The notes: a model not told the origin generated them from the sequence alone. DNA of 64,000 nucleotides from Martinezella rhizogenes (GCF_000799715.1 NZ_JUHG01000013.1:1116001-1180000); one strand, 5' to 3'. Numbered from the stretch's first letter, positions 42,305-51,880 are shown. Program-made: numbers and translations.

Positions 42305-43942
42305 ATGAGCGAACCCGTACAAAACAGTGTTCTCCAGATCCGCAACTATTCGCTCGACTATCTGACAGTGAATGGTGTCTGCCACGCATTGAAGAATATC
42401 GACCTGGAGATCGGTGCCGGCGAAATTCTCGGTCTTGTCGGCGAATCCGGTTCCGGAAAAACGTCACTCGCCTGGTCGATCATGCGCTACCTGCCGGATA
42501 ATGCCCGCGAAGTCGGCGGCGCCATCAGGCTGCAGGGCGAAGACCTCGCGGCGAAATCGCCGGCCGAAATCGGCCGCATGCGCGGCAAGCAGATCAGCAT
42601 GGTGTTCCAGGATCCCGGCACCTCGCTCAATCCCACTCTGTCGCTCGGCACCCAGCTGACGGAGGCGTTGAGGCGCCATCGCGGCCTGACGAAAAGGCAG
42701 GCATGGAGCGAAGGCGAAGCGATGCTTGCCCGCGTCGGCCTGAAGAGCCCGGCGCAGATGATGCAACGCATGCCGCATGAGGCATCGGGCGGCGAGAAGC
42801 AGCGCGTCGTCATCGCGACGGCCTTTGCCTGCAATCCGCAATGCATCATCTTCGACGAGCCGACGACGGCGCTTGATGTGATCACCTCACGGCAGATCCT
42901 CGACCTGTTTCTCGATCTTCAGGCGGAAACCGGCGTCGCCTCGCTCTATATCTCGCACGATCTGGCGCTGCTGTCCCGGACGGCCAAGCGCGTGGCGGTC
43001 ATGCGGCGCGGCGAGATCGTCGAGCAAGGCGCCATCGACGATATCTTCAAAGCACCGCACCAGGATTACACGAGAGAGCTGCTTGCCGCCGTGCCGCGAC
43101 CAGCCAACCGGCTGGTCGAGACGCGCCCGTCCTATCAGGCCCAACCGCTGATGGAGGTCGAGAATGTCAGTGTGCACTACGGCCGCAAGCCGTTTCTCTC
43201 GGCGCTGACGGGCCGCGCCTTCAAGCGCTTCACCGGCAATCGCGCCATCAGCCTCACTGTGCAGCCAGGCGAAATCCTCGGCATCGTCGGGGAATCCGGC
43301 TCCGGCAAGTCGACGCTCGCCAAGGCGATGACCGGGCTCAACCCTTTCGAAGGAAGGATGACCTTCGCCGGGCGGACGATCACCGGACTTGCCGACATGG
43401 ACCGGAGCTATCGCAAGGATGTCCAGCTGATCTTCCAGCACCCCGACGCCTCGCTCAATCCCCGGCAGAAGATCCATGAAATCCTGGCGCGGCCATTGAA
43501 GCTCTATGGCGCGGGTCAAGGCGGTTCCCTGTCGCAGCAGATCGGCGATCTTCTGGAACAGGTTCGCCTGCCGCGCACTCATGCCGACCGCTATCCGCAT
43601 CAGCTCTCGGGCGGGGAGAAGCAGCGCGTCGCCATCGCAAGGGCTTTCGCTTCGAAACCGAAGCTCGTCATCTGCGACGAGATCACCTCGGCACTGGATG
43701 TTTCCGTGCAGGCCTCGATCGTGCAGCTGCTGCTGGAACTGCATCGCAAGCACGGTACGGCCTTTCTCTTCATCACCCACGACCTCAACCTCGTCCGCCA
43801 GATCGCCCATCGCATCGCCGTGATGTACCGCGGCGACCTTGTCGAGGTCGTACCATCAGACGAAATCGCCAGCCCTGACCGCGCCGACTATACCCGCCAG
43901 CTGATCGCGGCGGTTCCGGCGCTCGCAAGCACATCCTTCTAG
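42305..43942 (+). CDS. Fused DppD-DppF type ABC transporter ATPase
   Basis: 545 residues with two complete nucleotide-binding domains. First: GESGSGKTS near residue 40, QDPGTSLNPTLSLG, signature ASGGEKQRVVIATAFA, Walker B CIIFDEPTTALDV. Second, from about residue 280: GESGSGKST, QHPDASLNPRQ, LSGGEKQRVAIARAFA, LVICDEITSALDV. In most dipeptide systems these are two genes; the fused form is common in rhizobia. It starts one base after the DppC stop. Confidence 0.92.
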   Translation: MSEPVQNSVLQIRNYSLDYLTVNGVCHALKNIDLEIGAGEILGLVGESGSGKTSLAWSIMRYLPDNAREVGGAIRLQGEDLAAKSPAEIGRMRGKQISMVFQDPGTSLNPTLSLGTQLTEALRRHRGLTKRQAWSEGEAMLARVGLKSPAQMMQRMPHEASGGEKQRVVIATAFACNPQCIIFDEPTTALDVITSRQILDLFLDLQAETGVASLYISHDLALLSRTAKRVAVMRRGEIVEQGAIDDIFKAPHQDYTRELLAAVPRPANRLVETRPSYQAQPLMEVENVSVHYGRKPFLSALTGRAFKRFTGNRAISLTVQPGEILGIVGESGSGKSTLAKAMTGLNPFEGRMTFAGRTITGLADMDRSYRKDVQLIFQHPDASLNPRQKIHEILARPLKLYGAGQGGSLSQQIGDLLEQVRLPRTHADRYPHQLSGGEKQRVAIARAFASKPKLVICDEITSALDVSVQASIVQLLLELHRKHGTAFLFITHDLNLVRQIAHRIAVMYRGDLVEVVPSDEIASPDRADYTRQLIAAVPALASTSF

Positions 43943-43965
43943 AATTGCAGAGCAAGGAGCATACA

Positions 43966-45186
43966 ATGGACCCGAAATCGCTCGTCGGCACAATCGACGA
44001 GAAGAGCTGCCTCGACTTCCTGTCGAACATGGTACGCCAGAAGAGCCATTCCCAGACCGACGGCGAGCGCGAACTTGCCCGCATCATGGCCCGCGAGATG
44101 GCGGCGATCGGCCTCCAGTCCGAACTGCTGCCTTTCGAGGACGGTCAGCGCTTCAATGCCATCGGGCGCCTGAAGGGATCCGGCGGCGGCAAGAGCCTGC
44201 TGTTCAACGGCCATCTCGACACCAATCCGGTCACCGAAGGCTGGACCGTCGACCCTTGGGGCGGCCTCGTCGATGACAAGTTCATCTACGGCATCGGCGT
44301 TTCCAACATGAAGGCGGGCGATGCGGCCTATTTCTGCGCCGTCAAGACGCTGCTCAATGCCGGCGTCAAGCTCAAGGGCGATGTCATCCTGACCTATGTG
44401 GTCGGCGAACTGCAGGGCGGCGTCGGCACGCTCGCGGCGATCCGCAGCGGCGTCAAGGCTGACTATTTCATCAATAGCGAGCCGAGCGACCTTGCCGCCG
44501 TGACGATGCATGCCGCAGCACTGAGCTTCGTCATCGAGCTTACCGGCGACACCCGCCACCTCTCCAAGCGCGAACAATCCGTCGATGCCATCGCCGCCGC
44601 CTGCGACATCATCCCGCGCATCAATGCCATGACATTCAGCGGCGCGAAGAGTGAAGTGCATCGCTCCATCAATCGCGGCCATGTCGGCGTCGTCCATGGC
44701 GCGCTTGGACGCGACCTTGAGGAATGGCGGCCGCCGCAGGTCTCCGACTTCGTCCGCATCCGGGGCTCGGCCCGCTACGCGCCTGGCCAGACGCAGGAAG
44801 GCGTCCTCGCCGATCTCGCCGGCGAACTCGTCGAACTCGAAAACCGTTTTCCGGGGCTGAAGGCCAAGCTGGTCCCCGAGATGATCGAGGGCCGCCCGCT
44901 GATGCCGCCTTTCGAGGTATCACCGACCTCGCGCATCGTCACATCGATCAATGCAGCCTACGAGGCCGTGCGCGGCGAGAAGCAGCCGACCGGTGCGATC
45001 ACGCCGACCCGCTTTTACGGAACGGATGCCGGGCATCTCTATCACGAGCTTGGCATGGAGGGCATCGTCTGCGGCCCGGGCGGGCGTTACAACACCATGC
45101 CGGACGAGCGCGTCGATATTGTCGACTATCTCGACATGATCCGCGTCTACATGCTCACCATTCTCGACATCTGCGAGATCGCCTGA
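43966..45186 (+). CDS. M20-fold protein with altered metal ligands (ArgE/DapE-like)
   Basis: 406 residues from ATG 43966 with AAGGAG upstream. The M20 fold is recognisable and FNGHLDTNPV (His/Asp, about residue 82-91) and the acidic SEPSD are kept. However the bridging aspartate position of DMKGG is SNMKAG (Asp to Asn), the DEE pair reads GEL (second Glu to Leu), and the C-terminal histidine position reads RYNTMPDE (His to Asn). It may bind a different or single metal, or act without catalysis. It is in an operon with a true M20 enzyme and an M24-like protein. Confidence 0.8.
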   Translation: MDPKSLVGTIDEKSCLDFLSNMVRQKSHSQTDGERELARIMAREMAAIGLQSELLPFEDGQRFNAIGRLKGSGGGKSLLFNGHLDTNPVTEGWTVDPWGGLVDDKFIYGIGVSNMKAGDAAYFCAVKTLLNAGVKLKGDVILTYVVGELQGGVGTLAAIRSGVKADYFINSEPSDLAAVTMHAAALSFVIELTGDTRHLSKREQSVDAIAAACDIIPRINAMTFSGAKSEVHRSINRGHVGVVHGALGRDLEEWRPPQVSDFVRIRGSARYAPGQTQEGVLADLAGELVELENRFPGLKAKLVPEMIEGRPLMPPFEVSPTSRIVTSINAAYEAVRGEKQPTGAITPTRFYGTDAGHLYHELGMEGIVCGPGGRYNTMPDERVDIVDYLDMIRVYMLTILDICEIA

Positions 45187-45192
45187 GGCCGC

Positions 45193-46314
45193 ATGTTCCC
45201 TCGTGACGAATATGACTGGCGGATTGCGAAGGCACATGCCGCCATGGACGCAGCCGCCGTCGATCTCCTTCTGATCGACAGCGGCGAGCTCTTAGCATGG
45301 CTGACGGGCTACACCGTTTCCGAAACCATGTACCGCGCCGCCCTGCTGCCGAGGCACGGGGCGCCGTGGTTTGTCCTGCGCGAACTCGACGAAGCGCCCT
45401 GCCGGGAAAAGACCTGGATCGCCGATGTCATCGGCTTTGCCGATATCGACGATCCCCATCAGGCCGTGGCGGACAGCATCTGCTCCCACGGCTTCACTGA
45501 CGCCCGCATCGGCGCTGATATCAATGCCTATAGCTTCAGCGCCCATACAGCCGCCCGGCTCAAGGCATGCCTGCCGCGGGCGGAATTCATCGCCCTTCCC
45601 GGTATCAGCGACAGCTTGCGCTGGATAAAATCGCCGCGTGAAATCGCGGTTCTGGCGGATGCGGCAGCCATCGCCGACAAGGCCATGCGGGCCATAACAG
45701 AGACAATCCGCCCGGGCATGTCGAGCCGCGATGCGGCAGCCATCGCAGCGCCGACCTTCCTGCGGGAGGGCGCCGATACGGGCGAGACCGGACCGATCGT
45801 CAAGGCGAGCGGCAGTCACGAGTTCCTCCATGGCGCGCTCAAGAATGAACTGTTGAGCGAAGGAGACATACTGCACGTCGAGCTGATCCCGCGCATCGGC
45901 GGCTACGGCGCGCGTCTGATGCGGCCGATCGTCATCGGCGAGCCCGCTTCCCGGCTCCGCGATGCAGCGTCCCGCATCGTCACGTTGCAGGACGAACAGA
46001 TTGCGGCCATGAAGCCCGGCGCCATCGCGCGGGATGTGGACGCCATCGTCCGCAATAGCCTCGTCGCGGAGGGCTGGCGGCCCATCTATAACAACGTCAC
46101 GGCCTATACGCTTGGCCTCTATACGCGCACCCCGCGCACCAGCGACTTTTCCCGCGTATTCCTGCCAACAGAGAACTGGCCGCTGGAACAGGGAATGGTC
46201 TTCCATGTCTATGCCAGCGCCTGCGGCCTTGGCTTTAGCGAAACAGTCGTGGTGACACCCGAGGGCGGCAAGAGGCTGACATCGACTGCCCGGCAGCTCT
46301 TGATCTCCGGCTAG
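45193..46314 (+). CDS. M24-fold protein lacking metal ligands (creatinase/prolidase-like)
   Basis: 373 residues. The creatinase N-terminal domain is followed by the pita-bread domain (IKSPREIAVLADAAAIADKAMRA near 139; MSSRDAAAIAAPTF). Xaa-Pro peptidases need two Asp, one His and two Glu. Here they read VELIPRIGGYGARLM (both Asp gone), YTLGLY instead of GHGIGL (His gone), FHVYAS instead of the first Glu, and only FSETVVV keeps the last Glu. A histidine in SGSHEFLHGA remains. Creatinase itself is a metal-free member, so a non-peptidase C-N hydrolase role is possible. Confidence 0.8.
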   Translation: MFPRDEYDWRIAKAHAAMDAAAVDLLLIDSGELLAWLTGYTVSETMYRAALLPRHGAPWFVLRELDEAPCREKTWIADVIGFADIDDPHQAVADSICSHGFTDARIGADINAYSFSAHTAARLKACLPRAEFIALPGISDSLRWIKSPREIAVLADAAAIADKAMRAITETIRPGMSSRDAAAIAAPTFLREGADTGETGPIVKASGSHEFLHGALKNELLSEGDILHVELIPRIGGYGARLMRPIVIGEPASRLRDAASRIVTLQDEQIAAMKPGAIARDVDAIVRNSLVAEGWRPIYNNVTAYTLGLYTRTPRTSDFSRVFLPTENWPLEQGMVFHVYASACGLGFSETVVVTPEGGKRLTSTARQLLISG

Positions 46315-46671
46315 TCGCCTGATCGCTGCGGCGGCTCTTGCCCCCCGATTGGCCTGATCACCGGGGCAAACATCATCCGCCTATACCAAGGTATAATCGC
46401 GGTGCACCAACGCCTGATTGACCGTTCATCCCCTCCATGACATCACGGCCATGCCCCACGACACAGTGCGCGGGGTTACCGAAACAACAGATCAAGAAGC
46501 CAATGGACAGCTACCCTAGTCGCTGTCCGGTTGCGGTATCAGGCCGTGGCCGGATGGTCATCGCAACAACCTGGACTGCCACCGGCGCAATCGGCCGGGC
46601 GAGCGTCGGTCGGGCCTAGCCTGTCCGGTTCGCCGCCCGGACCCGCCATCGGCGGACCGAGGAGGTGAACC
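46315..46671. other. Intergenic region with palindrome and possible terminator
   Basis: 357 bases without a convincing gene. TTGCCCC (46338-46344) and GGGGCAA (46363-46369) can pair, perhaps terminating the M24-like gene. TATACC-AA-GGTATA (46382-46395) is a perfect palindrome overlapping TATAAT (46392-46397), a possible promoter with operator for the downstream small gene and transporter. The remainder, to the ribosome site at 46660, shows nothing I can name. Confidence 0.4.
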
Positions 46672-46890
46672 ATGAACAACATCGTTCTTTTTCGCGGACG
46701 CACGTCCGCATCCAAATTTCCAACGCCCCGGCTGCTGCCCGTCAATTCCGGACAGCCGCGCCCGGTCCTTGTTGCCGTCTGGCACACCAACCCCGTGAGC
46801 GGAAAGCTGGAGTGCCGCTGGACCATGCAGGCCCAGGCGCCCCTCGACGAGGACGGCAGTCGTCGCAGGGATAATCATCGGGCGGCGTAG
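46672..46890 (+). CDS. Small conserved-type protein of 72 residues, function unknown
   Basis: It begins MNNIVLFRGRTSASKFPTPR and has a very strong ribosome site, GAGGAGGTGAACC, immediately upstream. The middle VLVAVWHTNPVSGKLECRW resembles a short conserved segment of small rhizobial hypothetical proteins. No signal peptide or membrane helix; basic ends. It precedes the ABC transporter by 73 bases and may be co-transcribed. I cannot assign a function. Confidence 0.65.
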   Translation: MNNIVLFRGRTSASKFPTPRLLPVNSGQPRPVLVAVWHTNPVSGKLECRWTMQAQAPLDEDGSRRRDNHRAA

Positions 46891-46963
46891 CGCCCGCAGC
46901 GCCCGCCATCACGTCACGCGGGCCTGTCGCCGGCACTCTCCAATTCTTCCATGAGGTTATCAC

Positions 46964-48724
46964 ATGGTCTTTCTTTCCAATGATCGCCGGGGGCACAGCG
47001 CCGTTGCTGAACTGGCACGGACCCGCATCCTGCCGAATGGCTACGATCTCGCCGCCTTCGCCTTCGTCGCGGCACTCGCTGTACTCGCTCTGCATGGGGC
47101 CGCCGAAATGCGGGCGCCGCTGGACGGGTTGGCAAACGCTCCAATCTCGCTCGACCCCGCGCGGCTGCCGGAATACGCCTTGCGCACGACGCTGCGGATG
47201 TTCGCGGCAATCGGGGCCTCGCTCATCTTCACCTTCGTCTTCGCAACGCTGGCCGCCAAAAGCCGGCGGGCGGAGATGATCATCATTCCGGCCCTCGATA
47301 TCCTGCAATCCGTGCCGGTGCTCGGCTTTCTCACCTTTACCGTCACCTTCTTCATGGGGATTTTCCCGGGAAGCCAGCTTGGCGCCGAATGTGCGTCGGT
47401 CTTCGCGATATTCACCAGTCAGGCCTGGAACATGGCCTTTTCCTTCTATCAGTCATTGCGAACAGTGCCCCGCGATCTCGACGAAGTGAGCCGTGGCTTC
47501 GGTCTCTCCGCCTGGCAGCGGTTCTGGCGGCTGGAAGCGCCTTTTTCGGCGCCCGGGCTGATCTGGAACACGATGATGTCGATGTCCGGCGGCTGGTTCT
47601 TCGTCGTCGCCTCCGAAGCGATCACCGTCGGCAATACCACGGTGCAGCTACCGGGCCTCGGCTCCTGGCTTGCGGTTGCCATCGACAAGCAGGATTTTGC
47701 AGCGGTGAGCTGGGCAGTCCTCGCCATGGGCGTCGTCATCGTCCTCTACGACCAGCTCCTGTTCCGACCGATCGTCGCCTGGGCAGACAAGTTTCGTTTC
47801 GAACAGACGGCCGGTCAGGAGAAGCCCCGCTCATGGGTCTATTCGCTGATCCAGCGCACGCGCTTGCTGAAATTCCTGTTGGGACCGCTCGCCGGGGCAT
47901 GGGGCAGGCTGATGCTCGTTCGGTTGCCAGCCATTTCCCTCAAGGCGCCGGTCGCCGGGCGTGGCAATGCCACGGCGACACGGTTGCTCGATTATGCCTG
48001 GTTCGCCTTGATTGCGGGTGTCGGCATCTGGGGTATCTGGACCGCGTTTGCCTTCGTGAGCGAGACGCTCACATGGAGCGACGCATGGGAAGCTTTCCAG
48101 GGTGGTCTAGTCACATTGCTGCGCGTGCTCGTGCTGATTGCTGTAGCGTCCGTGATCTGGGTGCCGATCGGCGTCTGGATCGGGCTTAGGCCGGCCGTTG
48201 CCGAGCGTGTTCAGCCGGTGGCGCAGTTCCTCGCGGCCTTCCCCGCCAATGTGTTGTTTCCCTTCGCGGTCATTGCCATCGTCGCCACCGGAGCGAGCCC
48301 GAACATCTGGTTGTCGCCACTAATGGTGCTCGGTACGCAATGGTACATTCTCTTCAACGTGATCGCCGGTGCCAGCGCCTTTCCGACGGATTTGAAGGAA
48401 GCCTGCTCCGTCTACCAGCTCCGGTCATGGACCTGGTGGCGCCGTGCCATCCTGCCGGGGATCTTTCCCTACTACGTCACCGGAGCGCTCACTGCATCGG
48501 GCGGCTCATGGAATGCCAGCATCGTCGCAGAAGTGGTGAGCTGGGGCCACACCAAGCTCGAAGCCTTCGGCCTCGGCTCCTACATCGCCAAGGCCACGGA
48601 GGCCGGCGACTACCCGCGCGTCATCCTCGGCATCGCGGTCATGTCGCTCTTCGTCACCCTTTTGAACCGAACCTTGTGGCGACCGCTCTACGTGTTCGCC
48701 GAACGCCGCCTGCGTCTCAACTAA
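46964..48724 (+). CDS. Fused double permease of a NitT/TauT-type ABC transporter
   Basis: 586 residues with two tandem binding-protein-dependent permease domains, about 12 membrane segments. Domain 1 has the coupling loop RTVPRDLDEVSRGFGLSAWQRFWRLEAP (near 168-195); domain 2 has FPTDLKEACSVYQLRSWTWWRRAILPGIFPYY (near 470-500). A hydrophilic linker lies around 280-340. No substrate-binding protein gene is linked. It is partnered by the ATPase 23 bases downstream. Substrate and even direction of transport are unknown. Confidence 0.87.
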   Translation: MVFLSNDRRGHSAVAELARTRILPNGYDLAAFAFVAALAVLALHGAAEMRAPLDGLANAPISLDPARLPEYALRTTLRMFAAIGASLIFTFVFATLAAKSRRAEMIIIPALDILQSVPVLGFLTFTVTFFMGIFPGSQLGAECASVFAIFTSQAWNMAFSFYQSLRTVPRDLDEVSRGFGLSAWQRFWRLEAPFSAPGLIWNTMMSMSGGWFFVVASEAITVGNTTVQLPGLGSWLAVAIDKQDFAAVSWAVLAMGVVIVLYDQLLFRPIVAWADKFRFEQTAGQEKPRSWVYSLIQRTRLLKFLLGPLAGAWGRLMLVRLPAISLKAPVAGRGNATATRLLDYAWFALIAGVGIWGIWTAFAFVSETLTWSDAWEAFQGGLVTLLRVLVLIAVASVIWVPIGVWIGLRPAVAERVQPVAQFLAAFPANVLFPFAVIAIVATGASPNIWLSPLMVLGTQWYILFNVIAGASAFPTDLKEACSVYQLRSWTWWRRAILPGIFPYYVTGALTASGGSWNASIVAEVVSWGHTKLEAFGLGSYIAKATEAGDYPRVILGIAVMSLFVTLLNRTLWRPLYVFAERRLRLN

Positions 48725-48747
48725 CCATTCCAGTCGGAGTAACCATC

Positions 48748-50079
48748 ATGGAAAACACCATACTCACGAAGAAGGCAGGAATTGCCGAAAACGCCCCGCT
48801 GGTATCGGCCAAGCAGGTCTGCCAGATCTACGACAAGGGCGCATCCGGTTCGCTGGTCGTGCTGGACAATGTCGATCTGGAGCTTCGTTCCGCCGAGATC
48901 GTCGGACTGCTTGGACGATCCGGCTCCGGCAAGTCGACGTTGCTGCGGGCAATCGCCGGCCTGATCCGGCCAAGCAAGGGCGAAGTCACCTTCGAAGGCA
49001 AACGGGTGACCGGTCCCAATTCGGGCGTCTCCGTTGTCTTTCAGAGCTTCGCGCTCTTCCCCTGGCTCTCCGTCCTTCAGAACGTCGAATTGGGCCTCGA
49101 AGCCCAGGGCATCGCACCGGCCGAGCGGCGCAAGCGGGCGCTTGCCGCCATCGACCTTATCGGTCTCGATGGCTTCGAAAGCGCCTATCCCAAGGAACTG
49201 TCGGGTGGCATGCGCCAGCGCGTTGGCCTTGCACGCGCCCTCGTCGTTCGCCCGAAGGTGCTGTTGATGGACGAGCCTTTCTCGGCGCTCGACGTGCTGA
49301 CGGCGGAGACGCTGCGCACCGATCTTCTTGATCTGTGGTGCGAAGGCCGGATGCCGATCGAATCCATCCTGATGGTGACCCACAACATCGAAGAGGCCGT
49401 GCTGATGTGCGACCGCATCCTGATCTTCGGGTCGAACCCCGGCCGCGTCATCGCCGAAATTCGCGTCGACCTACCGCAGCCGCGCAACCGTCTCGACCCC
49501 ACTTTCCGGATGCTGGTCGAGGATATCTACGCAAGGATGACCGCCAAAACCGGCACTACGACACGCGACGGGCTCTTCCCAGGCACGGGGATCGCCATGG
49601 CCCTGCCACGGGTATCGACCAACCTGATGTCCGGCCTGATCGAAACGGTTGCGGCCGAACCTTACCGGGGACAGGCGGACCTGCCGCCGCTTGCCGCGCA
49701 TCTGCATCTCGGCATCGACGATCTTTTCCCGGTCGCGGAAACACTGCAACTGCTGCGCTTTGTCGATCTGGAAGCCGGGGATATCCGGCTGACGGCACCG
49801 GGCCTGCGCTTCTTCGACAGCGATGTCGATGAACGCAAGCGCCTGTTCGAGCAGCATCTCGCCACCTATGTGCCGCTTGCCGCCCATATCCGCCGCGTCC
49901 TCGACGAGCGGCCGACGCATCGCGCGCCGGCCCGGCGTTTTCGCGACGAACTCGAGGACTACATGTCGGAGGATTATGCCGATACCACGCTGAAAGCCGT
50001 GACGAACTGGGCTCGTTATGCCGAATACTTCGCTTATGACGAGAATGCCGATCTGTTCACACTCGAAAACCCGAGTTAA
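48748..50079 (+). CDS. NitT/TauT-type ABC ATPase with C-terminal AAA-associated domain
   Basis: 443 residues from ATG 48748. The first 250 are a TauB/SsuB-like ATPase: GRSGSGKST near 58-66, VVFQSFALFPWLSVLQNVELGL, LSGGMRQRVGLARAL, VLLMDEPFSALDVLT, MVTHNIEEAV. The extra ~150 residues (GIDDLFPVAETLQLLRFVDLEAGDIRLT, FRDELEDYMSEDYADTTLKAVTNWARYAEYFAYDE) match the AAA-associated C-terminal domain found on ATPases of this double-permease subfamily; it has a winged-helix-like appearance and may sense a ligand or gate the transporter. Confidence 0.87.
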   Translation: MENTILTKKAGIAENAPLVSAKQVCQIYDKGASGSLVVLDNVDLELRSAEIVGLLGRSGSGKSTLLRAIAGLIRPSKGEVTFEGKRVTGPNSGVSVVFQSFALFPWLSVLQNVELGLEAQGIAPAERRKRALAAIDLIGLDGFESAYPKELSGGMRQRVGLARALVVRPKVLLMDEPFSALDVLTAETLRTDLLDLWCEGRMPIESILMVTHNIEEAVLMCDRILIFGSNPGRVIAEIRVDLPQPRNRLDPTFRMLVEDIYARMTAKTGTTTRDGLFPGTGIAMALPRVSTNLMSGLIETVAAEPYRGQADLPPLAAHLHLGIDDLFPVAETLQLLRFVDLEAGDIRLTAPGLRFFDSDVDERKRLFEQHLATYVPLAAHIRRVLDERPTHRAPARRFRDELEDYMSEDYADTTLKAVTNWARYAEYFAYDENADLFTLENPS

Positions 50080-50204
50080 GGACCACGCTTGGTCATGGCC
50101 GACCATTGGCCCGCCGCAATGGTCGGCATTGCCGATAAGCCTCCAATCGTGCACCCTGCCAGCGCATGTGCGGCGGCGGATTCGTGTGGGAAGGGCAAAG
50201 CAAT

Positions 50205-51269
50205 ATGAGGCGCGAGGTCCTGCGATATCTGGTCGAGGCGCCCTTGATGTGGCTGGGTATTGCGCTGCTCGCCGCGCTGATCTTCGTTGCCGACACGGTG
50301 ACCAATCTGGAGATCGCCTTCGCGGTGCTCTATGTCTCGGTGATCCTCATCTCCGTGCGCTCCGGCCGGCCCGGGGCCGTCATGGTCGTGGGGCTCACCT
50401 GTACGGTCCTCACCATAGTCAGCTATTGTCTGACACGGCATGGAGATTCCCAATCCGGAACGGTGAACGGGGCCATAAGCCTGCTTGCCATCGGCGCGAC
50501 CACCTATCTGGCGATCAGGATCGAGGCGACCGAGGCAAAAGCAAGACAGGCGCAATCCGAGCTCGCGCGGATGTCGCGCATCATGACCATGGGCGAACTC
50601 AGCACCTCCATCGCCCATGAGGTCAGCCAGCCGATCACCGCGATCGTGGCCAATGGCAACGCGGCGCTGCGTTGGTTGTCGGCAGCGCCTCCGAACCAGG
50701 AGGAGGCACGGCGCGCGCTCGACAGGATCGTCATGGATGCCGGCCGCGCCGGCGAGGTGATCGGTCGCGTCCGCAGCCTCGTTGCGCGAACATCTCCATC
50801 GCGCGACAGTATCGACATGGCCGAGACCATCGCGGAGGCGCTGGCGCTCGTGCGTGGCGAGATCCGCGAAAACCATATCCTACTGCGCACCGAACTCGCC
50901 AACGATCTACCATCCGTGACGGGCGACCGGGTTCAGCTCCAGCAGGTGATCCTAAATTTCGTCATCAATGCCATCGAGGCGATGGCGGGCACAGACGCGG
51001 AGAAGCGCGAGCTGCTGGTCAGCGCCGCGACCGGCGACAGGAAGATAACGGTCAGTGTGCGCGACACCGGCACGGGCGTCCCAACGGCCGCTTCCGACAG
51101 GATGTTCGAAGCCTTCTTCACGACCAAACCGACGGGAATGGGGATGGGGCTGGCGATCAGCCGGTCGATCGTCGAGGCACATGGTGGCAAGGTCTATACC
51201 GCGCCCAACTTCCCGCATGGCGCGGTGTTCGGCTTCATGCTGCCATCGAATACCGGAGTGAGAGGATGA
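50205..51269 (+). CDS. Membrane sensor histidine kinase
   Basis: 354 residues from ATG 50205 (GGGAAGGG upstream). Residues about 12-110 form three or four membrane helices with almost no periplasmic domain. A coiled linker leads to the phosphoacceptor STSIAHEVSQPITAIVANGNAALRWL (near 133-158) and the ATPase domain with NFVINAIEAM, DTGTGVP, and GMGMGLAISRSIVEAHGG. This H-box variant is common in rhizobial kinases paired with FixJ-like regulators. It overlaps the regulator gene by four bases and lies 125 bases after the ABC ATPase gene, so it may sense or control the transporter. Confidence 0.9.
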   Translation: MRREVLRYLVEAPLMWLGIALLAALIFVADTVTNLEIAFAVLYVSVILISVRSGRPGAVMVVGLTCTVLTIVSYCLTRHGDSQSGTVNGAISLLAIGATTYLAIRIEATEAKARQAQSELARMSRIMTMGELSTSIAHEVSQPITAIVANGNAALRWLSAAPPNQEEARRALDRIVMDAGRAGEVIGRVRSLVARTSPSRDSIDMAETIAEALALVRGEIRENHILLRTELANDLPSVTGDRVQLQQVILNFVINAIEAMAGTDAEKRELLVSAATGDRKITVSVRDTGTGVPTAASDRMFEAFFTTKPTGMGMGLAISRSIVEAHGGKVYTAPNFPHGAVFGFMLPSNTGVRG

Positions 51270-51880
51270 TGATGCCGGAGCAGAAGCCGAGTGTTTATGT
51301 CATCGATGACGATCCCTCTGTCCGGGACGGGCTGGACAGCCTCCTGCGCTCGGTCGGCTATGACGTCGGCAGCTTCGCATCGCCACGGGATTTCCTGGCC
51401 CACCGACGATCCAACGGTCCTTCCTGCCTTGTCCTCGACGTCAGGATGCCGGATGCAAGCGGCCTTGATTTCCAGGATGAATTGGCAAGGAGCAGCAATC
51501 CCCTGCCCATCATATTCCTGACCGGCCACGGCGATGTGCCGATGTCGGTCAGGGCGATGAAGGCCGGCGCGGTGGAGTTTCTGCTGAAACCCTTTCGGGA
51601 GCAGGATCTTCTCGACGCCATTCGGCAAGCTTTGGAAAAAGATCGTGTCCGGCTTCACCAGGACGCTACCGCTGCTGATCTTCGGGAGCGCTTTGCGACG
51701 CTCACGACGCGCGAGCGTGAGGTGATGGCGCTTGTCGCCCGTGGACGCCTCAACAAGCAGATCGCAGCGGAACTCGGCCTCAGCGAAATCACCGTGAAGG
51801 TTCATCGCGGCCAGGCGATGCGCAAGATGCAGGCTGGCTCCGTCGCCGACCTCATCAGGATGGCAGATGCACTCGGATAG
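51266..51880 (+). CDS. FixJ-family response regulator (receiver plus LuxR-type helix-turn-helix)
   Basis: 204 residues. Receiver: VYVIDDDPSVRDGLDSLLR, phosphoacceptor in LVLDVRMPDASGLDF (about residue 56), IIFLTGHGDVPMSVRAMKAGAVEFLLKPF. DNA-binding domain: LTTREREVMALVARGRLNKQIAAELGLSEITVKVHRGQAMRKM near 145-187. It is translationally coupled to the kinase. Targets are unknown; the ABC transporter promoter region at about 46382 is a candidate. Confidence 0.92.
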   Translation: MMMPEQKPSVYVIDDDPSVRDGLDSLLRSVGYDVGSFASPRDFLAHRRSNGPSCLVLDVRMPDASGLDFQDELARSSNPLPIIFLTGHGDVPMSVRAMKAGAVEFLLKPFREQDLLDAIRQALEKDRVRLHQDATAADLRERFATLTTREREVMALVARGRLNKQIAAELGLSEITVKVHRGQAMRKMQAGSVADLIRMADALG

